NCBI GenBank assembly: GCA_963731125.1
Contig: CAVSVP010000017.1
Coordinates: forward strand, 1 to 64,000
Reading direction: 5' to 3'
Source: CAVSVP01 sp963731125
GTDB taxonomy: Bacteria; Pseudomonadota; Gammaproteobacteria; Competibacterales; Competibacteraceae
Length of the DNA: 64,000 nt
Position numbers and translations under genes: made by a program
Shown here: positions 38,101 through 46,484 of the stretch, piece by piece
How the letters are laid out: each line of letters opens with the position of its first letter
Numbering within the stretch: the first letter of the stretch is position 1
The notes under the pieces: generated by a model
What the model was told of the DNA's origin: nothing
The model's input: only the letters and a program-made list of their open reading frames with translations
Databases searched by the model: none

Positions 38101-40859
38101 TGCACCACATCCAGGTTGTGTTCGATCACCACCAGTGAATGGCCTGCTGCCAGCAGCTGGTGAAAGGCGTGCAAGAGTTTGGCGATATCGTCGAAGTGCA
38201 GCCCGGTGGTGGGTTCATCCAAGAGAAAAAGCATACCGGCGGCTGTTTTGCCACCGCGGCCGTGGGCCTTGACGAGATGGCCGGCCAGCTTGAGCCGCTG
38301 GGCTTCGCCCCCGCTCAGAGTCGGTACCGGCTGGCCCAGCCTCAGGTAACCCAGTCCGACCGCCGCCAGTGGGGTTAGCGCGCGCAGAATCTCGGGTTGC
38401 TCGGCAAAGAAAACAATGGCCTCGGTAACCGTCATCTCGAGAACGTCGGCGATGGAACGCCCTGGTGCGCCGGCTAAGTCGGCAGGAAAAAGAGTGACTT
38501 CCAGGACTTCGGGCCGATACCGTTTTCCGTCACAATCCGGGCAGCGCAGATAGACGTCGCTAAGGAACTGCATTTCCACATGCTCAAAGCCATTGCCCCC
38601 GCAGCTTGGACAGCGCCCGTTGCCGGAGTTAAAGCTAAAGGTGCCTGCCGTATAGCCGCGTTCTTTGGCCAGAGGCTCGGTGGCAAATAACTTGCGGATG
38701 GCGTCTAACCCACCCACATAGCTGGCCGGGTTGGAGCGGGTCGTTTTGCCGATGGGAGATTGATCGATTAACACCACCTCCTGAATGTGCTCATGGCCAT
38801 GAATTGCGCGATGGCGTCCCGGTAGATCCACGGGTTTGGCCTTGAGCTTGCGCAGCCCGTTATAGCAAATGGTCTGCAGCAGCGTCGATTTCCCGGAACC
38901 GCTGACCCCGGTGATACACACCAAGCGCTGCAGGGGGATGCAGACATCGAGATCTTTCAAGTTATGTTCGGCGGCGCCGAGAATTTTCAGGTAAGGTGTT
39001 GTCGCCGTCGGCGGCTTGGGGTTTAGTGTGCCGTCAGAGACGGTCTTGCGGCCGGTCAGATAGGCGGCCGTCAACGAGCGTTTGGACTTTAGCAGTGCTT
39101 TTGGCGTGCCGAAGAAAACCACTTCGCCGCCCTGTTCTCCGGGACCCGGCCCCAAATCCAGAATGCGGTCGGCGGCGAGCATGATCTGCGGGTCGTGCTC
39201 CACGACCAGCAGCGAGTTGCCGGCATCGCGCAGCCGTCGCAGGACCTGGATGACGCGCTGCATATCACGCGGATGCAGGCCGATGCTGGGTTCATCCAGG
39301 ACGAACAGGGTATTGACCAGAGAGGTGCCAAGGGCCGTGGTTAGATTAATCCGCTGAACTTCGCCGCCGCTCAGCGTGCGGGATTGCCGGTTCAGCGCGA
39401 GATAGCCCAACCCTACGGTGACCAGATAACCGAGGCGGGTGCGAATCTCTTTTAGCAAAAACTCGGTGGCTTCATCCAGGGGGGCGGGAAGTTGAAGCTG
39501 GGCAAAGAAGCGATGGCAACGATCGAGAGGCAGCAGTAGCACGTCATGGATCGTAAGCCCCGGGAGAGATTGGAATTGCTGGGCAGGCAGCGTTAGCCAG
39601 GGGGGAACAAAGCGGTTTTCCTGAGCCATTGCCCGTTCGACATCGCTTTGGGTGCCAAGTCGCCACAACAACGCCTCGGGTTTCAGGCGTGCGCCTCGAC
39701 AGGTAGGGCATAGGGTGTAGGTGCGGTATTTCGCCAGCAGCACCCGAATATGCATTTTATAGCTCTTCGTTTCCAGCCAGGTAAAGAACCGCTGTACCCC
39801 ATACCATACCCCGTCTTCCCATTCGCCTTCGCCTTCCAGCACCCAGCGCTGCTGATCCTCGCGAAGGGTCTGCCAGGGCAGTGTGGTAGGGATACCGCGC
39901 CGCTTGGCAAAGCGCATAAGATCGTCCTGGCACTCGCGGTAGCTCTCCGTCTGCCAGGGCTTTATTGCGCCTCCGGCCAGGGATTTATTGGGATCGGGTA
40001 TCACCAAGTCATAGTCGATACCGATGGTACGTCCGAAGCCCCGGCAGGTATCGCAGGCGCCGATAGGAGAGTTAAAAGAGAATGCACTGGGTAGCGGGTC
40101 GCGGTAGGCGATATCGCAGTCGGGGCAGTGTAAGGCGCTGGAGAAGCGCCATGGCTTTCCGGCCCGACGTTGGGCATCGAGGGGATAGATATTGACGCGG
40201 CCGCGCCCGTATTTGAGAGCGGCTTCCAGACCTTCTATCAGCCGTTCCCGATGCCGCTCGACAAGCCGCACCCGGTCCTGAATCACCTCGAGGCGTTCTG
40301 GGGAATGTTGATGAATGCGCGAATAGCCCTGTTTGGCAAGCAGTTCTCTGATTTCTGACTCGGTAAAATTATCCGGCACCGGCACCGGAAAGGTGATCAA
40401 TCCGATAGGCTCTCCGGCACCCTGCGCGGTTGCCAGCAGCTGCTGATAAATACTCTCCGGAGTATCCCGACGGACCGGTTGCCCGCAGCCTTGGCAGTAG
40501 AGATTGGCGGCCCTGGCAAAAAGCAGCTTAAGGTGGTCATTTAACTCGGTCATGGTGCCCACGGTGGAGCGCGAAGTCCGCACGGGATTGGTCTGATCAA
40601 TGGCGATAGCCGGTGGAATTCCGGTAATGCGGTCAACCTTGGGCTTATCCATCCGGTCGAGAAACTGCCGGGCATAGGGCGAAAAGGTTTCCACATAGCG
40701 CCGCTGCCCTTCCGAATAGACCGTGTCAAAGGCCAGCGACGATTTTCCTGAACCGCTAACGCCGGTGACGACAATGAGCTCATTGAGAGGCAACCGTAGG
40801 TTAAGATCTTTTAAGTTATTCTGGCGAGCGCCTTCTACAAGAATGTATTTTTTGGTCAT
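35160..40859 (-). CDS. Double-length UvrA: tandem fusion of two UvrA units
   Basis: The 1899-residue protein contains two complete UvrA architectures. Unit 1 (about 1-1000): Walker A GVSGSGKSSLAF (33-44), zinc pairs CQGC, CPDC and CDTC, signature LSGGEVQRINL, Walker B FVLDEPSIGLHPRD; then a second ATPase with GVSGSGKSTLLQ, CPSCGGNGFEHVEM, LSGGEAQRLKL, FLLDEPTTGLHFDD. Unit 2 (about 1005-1899): GISGSGKSTLAFD, CPDCRIPI, CPGCGRSFTELD, LSGGEAQRIRL, LDEPTIGLHPRD; then GVSGSGKSTLVR, CAVCEGQGVQ, LSGGEAQRIKL, LDEPTVGLHMADV. All four ATP sites keep Lys and Glu. Canonical UvrA is about 940 residues and works as a dimer in nucleotide excision repair; this chain could fold as an intramolecular dimer. ATG 40859. 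No uvrB, uvrC or canonical uvrA is in the window. Confidence 0.93.
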   Translation of the reverse strand: MTKKYILVEGARQNNLKDLNLRLPLNELIVVTGVSGSGKSSLAFDTVYSEGQRRYVETFSPYARQFLDRMDKPKVDRITGIPPAIAIDQTNPVRTSRSTVGTMTELNDHLKLLFARAANLYCQGCGQPVRRDTPESIYQQLLATAQGAGEPIGLITFPVPVPDNFTESEIRELLAKQGYSRIHQHSPERLEVIQDRVRLVERHRERLIEGLEAALKYGRGRVNIYPLDAQRRAGKPWRFSSALHCPDCDIAYRDPLPSAFSFNSPIGACDTCRGFGRTIGIDYDLVIPDPNKSLAGGAIKPWQTESYRECQDDLMRFAKRRGIPTTLPWQTLREDQQRWVLEGEGEWEDGVWYGVQRFFTWLETKSYKMHIRVLLAKYRTYTLCPTCRGARLKPEALLWRLGTQSDVERAMAQENRFVPPWLTLPAQQFQSLPGLTIHDVLLLPLDRCHRFFAQLQLPAPLDEATEFLLKEIRTRLGYLVTVGLGYLALNRQSRTLSGGEVQRINLTTALGTSLVNTLFVLDEPSIGLHPRDMQRVIQVLRRLRDAGNSLLVVEHDPQIMLAADRILDLGPGPGEQGGEVVFFGTPKALLKSKRSLTAAYLTGRKTVSDGTLNPKPPTATTPYLKILGAAEHNLKDLDVCIPLQRLVCITGVSGSGKSTLLQTICYNGLRKLKAKPVDLPGRHRAIHGHEHIQEVVLIDQSPIGKTTRSNPASYVGGLDAIRKLFATEPLAKERGYTAGTFSFNSGNGRCPSCGGNGFEHVEMQFLSDVYLRCPDCDGKRYRPEVLEVTLFPADLAGAPGRSIADVLEMTVTEAIVFFAEQPEILRALTPLAAVGLGYLRLGQPVPTLSGGEAQRLKLAGHLVKAHGRGGKTAAGMLFLLDEPTTGLHFDDIAKLLHAFHQLLAAGHSLVVIEHNLDVVQAADWLIELGPEGGEAGGEMIYTGTPRDIVHCAASHTGTALREYAEGLSALGRQECTADEPWDGNMCWSVNDDATAPFAAYLDHAIGIHHAREHNLQNIDIAIPRDQFTVITGISGSGKSTLAFDILFAEGQRRYLESLNAYARQFVQPAARPDVDAVFGIPPTVAIEQRTSRGGRKSTVATLTEIYHFLRLLFVKLGTQYCPDCRIPIAPQTPQTILAQLLREYRGQALSLLAPLVVARKGYYTDLAKWALGKGFKELRVDGECLPTDAWPRLDRFREHTIELPVGTLTVTPEGEAELRRLLERTLEFGKGVVHILVASPRKKAAAHIHRKGHSAATVAPPVITFSIQRACPGCGRSFTELDPRLFSFNSKHGWCERCYGTGLLLPGFDAAQSGEEIWWNAWWEGGEAVCPECHGQRLRPEALAVRFQDRSIADFTALSVAAAAQVFQALHLTGRAAAIAQDILAELRSRLSFLQEVGLGYLALARSAPTLSGGEAQRIRLAAQLGSNLCGVCYILDEPTIGLHPRDNRLLLDTLEKLTGKGNTVVVVEHDEETIRCADHIVDLGPGAGVNGGRVMAAGTVDDLLNNPASLTGHWLANPLPHPLPERAEWSVSQRQENPAKLKIQGAELHNLQQIDVTIPLGRLVCVTGVSGSGKSTLVRAVLQENLHRLLSQSATHNLHGCRAIKGWRDVRRVLEVDQTPIGKTPRSCPATYVGIWDTIRRLFAETPEARMRGYGPGRFSFNVAGGRCAVCEGQGVQKIAMSFLPDVQVVCEACQGERFNAETLAVRFKDSTIADVLAMSVDQAVEFFSAHAKLHHALRLLQAVGLGYLTLGQPSPTLSGGEAQRIKLVTELAKTRPAPPAAKTAKGTRANAAPATLYVLDEPTVGLHMADVAKLIHVLHRLVAAGNTVVVIEHNLDVIAEADWLIDLGPEGGAGGGRLVAEGTPEALTCNAQKSHTARFLADFLEQRRSTVPQNASA

Positions 40860-41299
40860 AACAACGAGCTAAACAAAAACGGAATTAACAAATATTACCC
40901 GCATTGCAGCCGCCACCCGACATGAACCAGGCAAGATTTCCCAAGAGCGACCAAGAGCGACCATGATAGCTAGTTTGCATCGCACGGATTTTCTGCTGGC
41001 ATTAGTTTCCATGGGAAGAAATTCCTTTTTGCCAATAAAATCTTCGTGCCGTTACCTGCTGCTTGGGAGGTCAAAACTAAAGGTGCTTGAGGGAATACAC
41101 TGAGCGTTCAGTTGCATGCTGCAGTGTCAGCGTAGAAACCATTGAAACACAAAAGCTGCCTGAACGAAATTCATTAGAAACACTGCTCTTTTAAGTTATT
41201 GCCCTAACGCTGGGCTAACCGATGCTCCCAGCGAAATGACGGTGGTTAGTCTTAGCAACCGTATGAACTCTTAACCTCACTAAAGGGAGTAACATAAAG
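40860..41299. other. 440-bp divergent intergenic region
   Basis: Promoter region for the UvrA-like gene (left) and the hydroxylase gene (right). Contains a short tandem CAAGAGCGAC x2 (about 40942-40961). Just before the right-hand gene lies TTAACCTCACTAAAGGGAG, which supplies its RBS and resembles a T3-phage-type promoter. No gene seen. Confidence 0.5.
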
Positions 41300-42085
41300 A
41301 TGCCGACACCCATTGAAATTTTGCTTGATCCGATCTCGCTTGTTGTCTTGGCAATGTACGGCAGCCTAATGCTCTGGGAAGCAATCGCTCCAGGGCGTGA
41401 GCTGCCATCGGTTGCAGGGTGGAAACTGAGAGGGCTGATGGCCTTTGTGGCATTTTTTTATCTTTCTTCTTATCTCCCGTTGTATTGGGATCGTTATTTT
41501 GCCGAATATCAGTTGGTCGATTTAACCCAGCTGGGGACCTTCGGCGGCGCCCTTGTCGGTTTATTCGTGTACGAATTAGGCGTCTATTGGTGGCATCGCG
41601 CCCTGCACCGTTCCAACGTGCTCTGGCGGGTGTTTCATCAGATGCATCACAGCGCCGAACGGTTGGATACCTATGGCGCTTTTTGGTTCAGTCCGGCCGA
41701 CATGATTGGCTGGACCTTTCTGGGCAGTCTGTGCCTGGTGCTGCTGGTCGGCGTCAATCCCCAAGCGGCGACTCTTATTCTGCTGGTGACAACCTTCTTC
41801 AGCATCTTTCAGCACGCCAATATCCGAACGCCCCGTTGGTTGGGTTACTGTATCATCCGTCCGGAAAGCCACACGATTCATCACGGCAAGGGAGTGCACG
41901 CCAAAAACTATTCGGATTTGCCTGTATTCGATATGCTATTTGGCACCTTTAAAAACCCTGCCGGCTATGAGATGGAAACCGGGTTCTATCTCGGCGCATC
42001 CCGGCGGGTTGTGGATATGTTGTGCTGCCGAGATGTGAGTCGCTCGAGAATAGCGGATTCCGAGATCGTGGAGGCGGCTAGATAA
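41300..42085 (+). CDS. Sterol desaturase / fatty acid hydroxylase family membrane protein
   Basis: The 261-residue di-iron membrane oxidase has the three-His-cluster pattern: WWHRALH (His99, His103), HQMHH (His113, 116, 117) and HTIHHG (His191, 194, 195), plus His172 in FQHAN. About four hydrophobic segments (VVLAMYGSLMLWEAIAPG, LRGLMAFVAFFYLSSYLPLY, LVGLFVYELGVYW, LGSLCLVLLVGVNPQAATLI) place it in the inner membrane, histidines facing the cytosol. It would hydroxylate or desaturate a lipid or carotenoid chain using O2; the substrate is unknown. Strong RBS AAAGGGAG before ATG 41300. The next gene (SRPBCC, 62 bp downstream) may have been its operon partner. Confidence 0.9.
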   Translation: MPTPIEILLDPISLVVLAMYGSLMLWEAIAPGRELPSVAGWKLRGLMAFVAFFYLSSYLPLYWDRYFAEYQLVDLTQLGTFGGALVGLFVYELGVYWWHRALHRSNVLWRVFHQMHHSAERLDTYGAFWFSPADMIGWTFLGSLCLVLLVGVNPQAATLILLVTTFFSIFQHANIRTPRWLGYCIIRPESHTIHHGKGVHAKNYSDLPVFDMLFGTFKNPAGYEMETGFYLGASRRVVDMLCCRDVSRSRIADSEIVEAAR

Positions 42086-42147
42086 CCGCTGCGCCATGGG
42101 AATATGGCCTAATGCCTTGTTGCAAATTTGCATGATAGGTGAACTAT

Positions 42148-42315
42148 ATGGGTAAAGCGGGTTTACCGGTAGTGGCGGTCAACCAGAAGATCAACGCTGC
42201 TGCCGATGAAGTCTGGGATCTTATCACGGATACACGGCGCTGGCCGCAATGGGGGCCTTCGGTGCAGGCCGTCCGGTGCTCGGAACGCTATATCCATGAG
42301 GGGGTAGTGTTTTAG
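42148..42315 (+). pseudogene. SRPBCC (START-like) protein, truncated by IS1-like element
   Basis: ATG 42148 opens MGKAGLPVVAVNQKINAAAD then EVWDLITDTRRWPQWGPSVQ, the start of a polyketide-cyclase/SRPBCC domain. After RYIHEG the frame enters the IS1-like element and stops at TAG 42313-42315. The remaining two thirds are not found on the far side of the element, where rnfG sequence appears instead. Confidence 0.8.
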
Positions 42316-42399
42316 CTTTGTTGTTTTTATAAAATAATCAACTATCATATTTTGAATTCAAGATGTCAAATTAGCAGAATTTAAACTCAGAAATTTATT

Positions 42400-42762
42400 A
42401 TGGTATTAGAACCAATTAAATGCCCAAGTTGCGGTGGTATCGATGTTGGTAAACATGGAAAAACGACCAATGGAAAACAACGCTTTCTTTGCAAAGAAAG
42501 CGACTGCGAAGAAAAGACATTTATTCGAGATTATTCAGAGAAAGGTCGCTTGCCAGAAGTCAAGCGAAAAATCATTGAGATGGCCGTAAACGGGAGCGGC
42601 ATTCGTGAGACGGCCCGGGTATTGGATATAAGTACAGCGACGGTAATTAATGAATTAAAAAAAAAGGAACCTGAATTGCAATCGGTGAATCAGGCCATTT
42701 TAGATATACACTCGCCTGAGCAGATTGTTGTGGATATTATAAAAATAGATGAAAATCAATGA
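42400..42762 (+). CDS. IS1-like InsA
   Basis: The 120-residue protein has an N-terminal zinc finger CPSCGGIDVGKHGKTTNGKQ ... CKESDCEEKTF and a helix-turn-helix (GSGIRETARVLDISTATVIN), as in IS1 InsA. It is unusually Lys-rich and AT-rich compared with other elements here. It overlaps the InsB frame by 14 bp. Confidence 0.8.
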   Translation: MVLEPIKCPSCGGIDVGKHGKTTNGKQRFLCKESDCEEKTFIRDYSEKGRLPEVKRKIIEMAVNGSGIRETARVLDISTATVINELKKKEPELQSVNQAILDIHSPEQIVVDIIKIDENQ

Positions 42763-43177
42763 GGTTAATGATCAAGAAATAGAGGTTGAAATGGATGAAA
42801 TGTGGAGTTATGTGGGAAGTAAAGCGAATCAAAGATGGCTATGGCATGCCATAGATCGAGCCACTGGCGACGTGCTGGCTTATGTATTCGGGCGCCGCAA
42901 GGATGAGGTCTTTCTTAAATTAAAGGATTTATTGGAACCGTTTGGAATCACCCGTTTTTACACCGACGATTGGGGTTCTTATGGGCGTTATCTAGATCCT
43001 GAAAAGCATGTTATCGGGAAACGGAACACGCAGAAGATAGAGCGGAAACATTTAACGCTACGTACCCGTATTAAGCGGCTCGTCCGCAAAACCATTTGCT
43101 TCTCGAAATCAAAACAAATGCACGATATCGTCATCGGGTTGTTTGTGAATCGTTATGAGTTTGGCATCCCTATTTAA
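42749..43177 (+). CDS. IS1-like InsB' catalytic frame
   Basis: The 142-residue DDE domain shows EVEMDEMWSYVGSKANQRWL, RFYTDDWGSYGRYL and ERKHLTLRTRIKRLVRKTIC, matching IS1 InsB. The frame is +1 to insA and is preceded immediately by an in-frame TAG, so a classical -1 fusion is not available here. Expression would need coupling through the overlapping ATG (GATGAAAATCAATGA), or the copy carries an indel. Confidence 0.78.
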   Translation: MKINEVNDQEIEVEMDEMWSYVGSKANQRWLWHAIDRATGDVLAYVFGRRKDEVFLKLKDLLEPFGITRFYTDDWGSYGRYLDPEKHVIGKRNTQKIERKHLTLRTRIKRLVRKTICFSKSKQMHDIVIGLFVNRYEFGIPI

Positions 43178-43208
43178 AATCTATAAACAACAAAGTTAAA
43201 ACACTACC

Positions 43209-43505
43209 TCCATTGGCATAACGCAGCGGCTGAAAACGCGTAGCGCCGGGCAACACATTGCGGACGGCGGCACGTAACGACTCGTTCTGATTGCCGGTAA
43301 TCGTTCCCAGGGTAAGCTCATAGATGCCGACAATGGCCAATCCTGAAAGCAGACCGGCAATCCCCAATGTGAGAATAAGGCGCCGTGAACTGGGTTTGAC
43401 GGAGACGGAGAATTGCTCAGGTGCTGAAGTGGCAACCGGCGTTTCAGCCGCTGAAGAAATGCCGCGGGTGCCGGGTGTTGCGGAGCGCGGTGTGGATTTC
43501 TGCAT
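43209..43505 (-). pseudogene. rnfG: RnfG, 5' part only, cut by IS1-like element
   Basis: The minus-strand frame from ATG 43505 reads a polar N-terminus (with SSAAETPVATSAPEQFSVSV), then membrane helix RRLILTLGIAGLLSGLAIVG and NESLRAAVRNVLPGATRFQP, as expected for the start of the FMN-carrying RnfG subunit. After RYANG it enters the IS. The flavin-binding Thr region is missing, so the subunit cannot work. It follows rnfD by 15 bp in the usual operon order. Confidence 0.7.
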
Positions 43506-43520
43506 GATGACGTTTTCCTG

Positions 43521-43937
43521 CTAAGCCCTGCCATGGCCAAAGGCGCGGGGCTGTGTAAGGCGGGAGAGTAATGGAGTGGCCGCATTCAGCAGGAGAATAG
43601 CATACATGACGCCTTCGGGAAGGCCACCAAATGTGCGAATGAGCACCACCAGAATCCCAGTACCGGCTCCAAATAGCCAGCATCCTTGCGGGGTAAGGGG
43701 GGATGTCACGGGATCGGTGGCCATATATACGGCACCAAACAGCGGTCCGCCGGAAAACAGCACAAACAGAGGATCAGGAAAACGAGTGGGATCGAAAAAA
43801 AACAAAATGCCGGCAAACAAGGCCGCCGTGGTCAGTATCGCTGCCGGGATACGCCAGGCAATACGGCGGCGCCAGAGCAGATAAAGGCCGCCGAGGATAA
43901 TCAGCAAGCCGCTGGTTTCCCCTAGTGTCTCTGGCCA
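43521..43937 (-). pseudogene. rnfD: RnfD, 3' part only
   Basis: Residues WPETLGETSGLLIILGGLYL, FDPTRFPDPLFVLFSGG, YMATDPVTSPLTPQG and LIRTFGGLPEGVMYAILLLN are the C-terminal membrane half of RnfD/NqrB-like subunits. The N-terminal part is absent; at 43938 the homology ends next to an IS630 transposase tail. Both rnf fragments are therefore non-functional; no other rnf subunit lies in the window. Confidence 0.8.
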
Positions 43938-43954
43938 TAAATAATGTCCGCAAT

Positions 43955-44251
43955 TCACGAGCCATGTTTGGCGAACCACTGGCGCGTCTTGTGATTGGTC
44001 CAGGTCCATTCGATGGCGCAGTCGAGCTTATAGGGATGTATTGACAGTGTGTCTTGAGAATAACTTCCAGATCGATATTCTGGCCCCGAAGCCAACACAT
44101 GCTCGATAAAGGTCTCGCGGCTGGTCCAAGACTGGCGCTTCAGATAATGGTGACTGAAGTTGTGGATCAGAATCTCGGCTTGATTACCAATTAACAAACC
44201 ATGTCCTCTGGGCATGGTTATCGAAAGTCGGCTTTTCCTGAAAATCTGCAC
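43955..44251 (-). pseudogene. IS630-type transposase C-terminal fragment
   Basis: The minus-strand frame ends HHYLKRQSWTSRETFIEHVL, then YKLDCAIEWTWTNHKTRQWF and AKHGS, resembling the C-terminal tail of IS630-family transposases (WxSRETF, EWTWT, WF). No DDE residues remain. It abuts the truncated rnfD and may be what removed its 5' half. Confidence 0.55.
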
Positions 44252-44695
44252 ATGCTATCTCGGGCGTTTTGTATGGCCAACTGTGTTGTTGGCGTTGTCT
44301 AAACGATGTAGCCCCTAAGGCTATTCAAGGTTTGGCGGAAAGCATGGGTTATGCCAAGTCGAAAATCTACGGACAGCGACCGATGATGACTATAAAATAG
44401 CCATATTTATCATGGTATTGCCTAGCATGTCCGGTCTGGATTTAGGCCCTGGACAAAGCATCGCAGTTGTCGGAAATACCCGTTTTGTTAGGTTAAGCAC
44501 AATCCCAACAGCCTATCGCGCCTGACAATGCTTTAATATGAGTGGCGAGATGTCTATGATGGTTATTTTGTACCGATCACCTTAGCAATAAATACCTTTG
44601 CCTCGTCGCCGGCATTAGCTATGGCCTGCGAGACCAACCGCCGGCAAGGAGAAAAATCGTATTTTGCTGTGTAACCGTTGTAGGGGGATTTGATA
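44252..44695. other. 444-bp region without recognisable gene
   Basis: No convincing frame on either strand. Likely decayed sequence between the transposase fragment and the PEP-CTERM-like gene; the last 20 bp carry the RBS TAGGGGGATTTGATA. Confidence 0.45.
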
Positions 44696-45454
44696 ATGAT
44701 GATAATGGATCGCGGACCGCGGGTATTACTGCCGTTATTAATGCTCAATCTGACTGTGCTATCGCCAAAGACTGCGCAGGCGGCGGCCATCTACGATGCC
44801 CAGGCCAGCGTTACTCTAACGATCCTTGCGATACGCAGTGAAGAGCCCGAGTTTAACCTAACGGGTGAGGCCGAGGTGTTCTCTGAAGACACAGAGGCTT
44901 TGGGAAATAGTTTTGCCGATGCCTTTGGAAATGCGCAGGTCATCGCTGCGAATCCCGATGAGCTAGGTGTCGGCGATACGCTTTTCCTGGAAGCGACTGC
45001 CCAGGGGGCCGCCGGAGTGTCAGCGTCTTCAGAATTTCTGACCAACGGTTTGCTAACGGTGCAGAATAATTCTGCAGAACCCGTTGCCGTTGATTTTCAG
45101 GCAGACTGGAACTATTCCGTTGCTGCCCAGGCCACGGGTCCCGATGCCTTTGCCCAGGCGGATATCGACCTTTTCCTGGCGGACCTAGACCTGGATACGT
45201 TGCTGAACGTTGTGGTCACCGCTACTACCGGAACGGGCAACGAGTCTTTTGCCGAAAGCGGTGGGGTGAATTTTACGCTCTCTGTTTCAGCAGGGGGGGT
45301 CGGTGCAGGCCTATTGTTGGTTGCCGATGCCTCCGGTTCCGCGGCTGCGGCGCCGCTGCCCGGCAGCCTCGCCCTGACGGCGCTGGGTTTAGTAGTTTTA
45401 CTGACGGCGAGGCGGCACTGGACATCAACCGGACCGGGGCGTCCACTGCCGTGA
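44696..45454 (+). CDS. Secreted protein with PEP-CTERM-like C-terminal sorting tail
   Basis: The 252-residue product starts at ATG 44696 (RBS GGGGG). It has a signal peptide (LLPLLMLNLTVLSPKTAQAA), an acidic Ala/Val/Thr-rich beta-type body (ATAQGAAGVSASSEFL, LLNVVVTATTGTGNESF), and a C-terminal tail APLPGSLALTALGLVVLLTA followed by RRHW. The tail (Pro-rich box, hydrophobic helix, Arg cluster) matches the layout of PEP-CTERM exosortase substrates with PLPG in place of VPEP. No exosortase gene is in the window. It lies 52 bp upstream of the sensor kinase. Confidence 0.7.
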   Translation: MMIMDRGPRVLLPLLMLNLTVLSPKTAQAAAIYDAQASVTLTILAIRSEEPEFNLTGEAEVFSEDTEALGNSFADAFGNAQVIAANPDELGVGDTLFLEATAQGAAGVSASSEFLTNGLLTVQNNSAEPVAVDFQADWNYSVAAQATGPDAFAQADIDLFLADLDLDTLLNVVVTATTGTGNESFAESGGVNFTLSVSAGGVGAGLLLVADASGSAAAAPLPGSLALTALGLVVLLTARRHWTSTGPGRPLP

Positions 45455-46484
45455 GACCGGCATCCGGACGGGTTGGCGGCTAGGCCGATAAGCCGGTGGT
45501 TTGAGTATGCGGTTGCTGCGGAACCTAAAAATTCGCTGGAAGCTCTTGGCCGTGGTTTTGCCACTGGTGATGGTGCCCATTTTTAGCGTTGGTGTTGTCG
45601 TCGGTTACGTTGCACAACAGCAAGCTTACCTGGGCATTACCCAAACCAGCGCAGCCGATCTGGAACATATGGCGCAATTTACCCTGGATCTCCTAAATGC
45701 CCACTATCAGCAGTTTCAGGTCTATAAGCAAGACAGGCGTCGGCTGATTAATGAGGAACTGGCCACCCTGGTGAATTTCGCTTCCAACTTCGTTGGCAAT
45801 CAGCACCAACAGTACCTGAACGGTACACTCGATCTGCAGGCCGCTAAGCAGAAAGCCGGAGAGGCGCTGAAAAACATCAGCATCGGTGAGACCGGTTACC
45901 TCTATGCCATGACCCCAACGGGAGACTTGACCGCTCATATTGCCCAAGAGGGTGAAAATATCTATGACGCTCAGGATGAAAACGGCCGTTATTTTATCCA
46001 GGAGATGATTCAACGGGCACTGGCAGCGGAGCCTGGCGAGGTGCTCTATATTCTCTATCCCTGGCGCAATGAGAGTTTGGGGGACAAACGCCCCAGAGAA
46101 AAAATCGTAGCGTATACCTATTTTGCACCTTGGGATTGGATTTTGGCGGCGGGCAGCTATCTGGAGGAAGAAAATCTTGCCTTCGAACGCCGGGCTTTTC
46201 AGGAGATGAAGGAAAGCATTCTCAGCAAGAAAGTGGGGGAAACCGGCTATATCTACGCGATGACAACGGATGGCGAATTGCAGATCCATCCGTTTTTAGC
46301 CGGGGAGCGCATTGATAATGCCCAGGACGATAATGGCCGCTACTTTATTCGTGAGATGTGCGAGCGCAAGAACGGCTGGATCCGCTATCCCTGGCAGAAT
46401 GAAACGGATCCGGCGCCGCGGATGAAAATCGTTCGTTATCGCTATTTCGAGCCCTGGCGCTGGATTGTTGCCGTGGGTTCTTAT

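Larger units (their letters stand above)
42303..43208 (+). mobile_element. IS1-like element without target duplication
   Basis: The ends GGTAGTGTTTTAGCTTTGTT (left) and GGTAGTGTTTTAACTTTGTT (right, complement) match with one difference in 20 and continue for several bases. Length is 906 bp. Flanks CCATGAGGG (left) and TCCATTGGC (right) are not a direct repeat; IS1 elements normally duplicate 8-9 bp. Two unrelated truncated genes meet at the element, so it marks a deletion or rearrangement junction. Confidence 0.85.
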
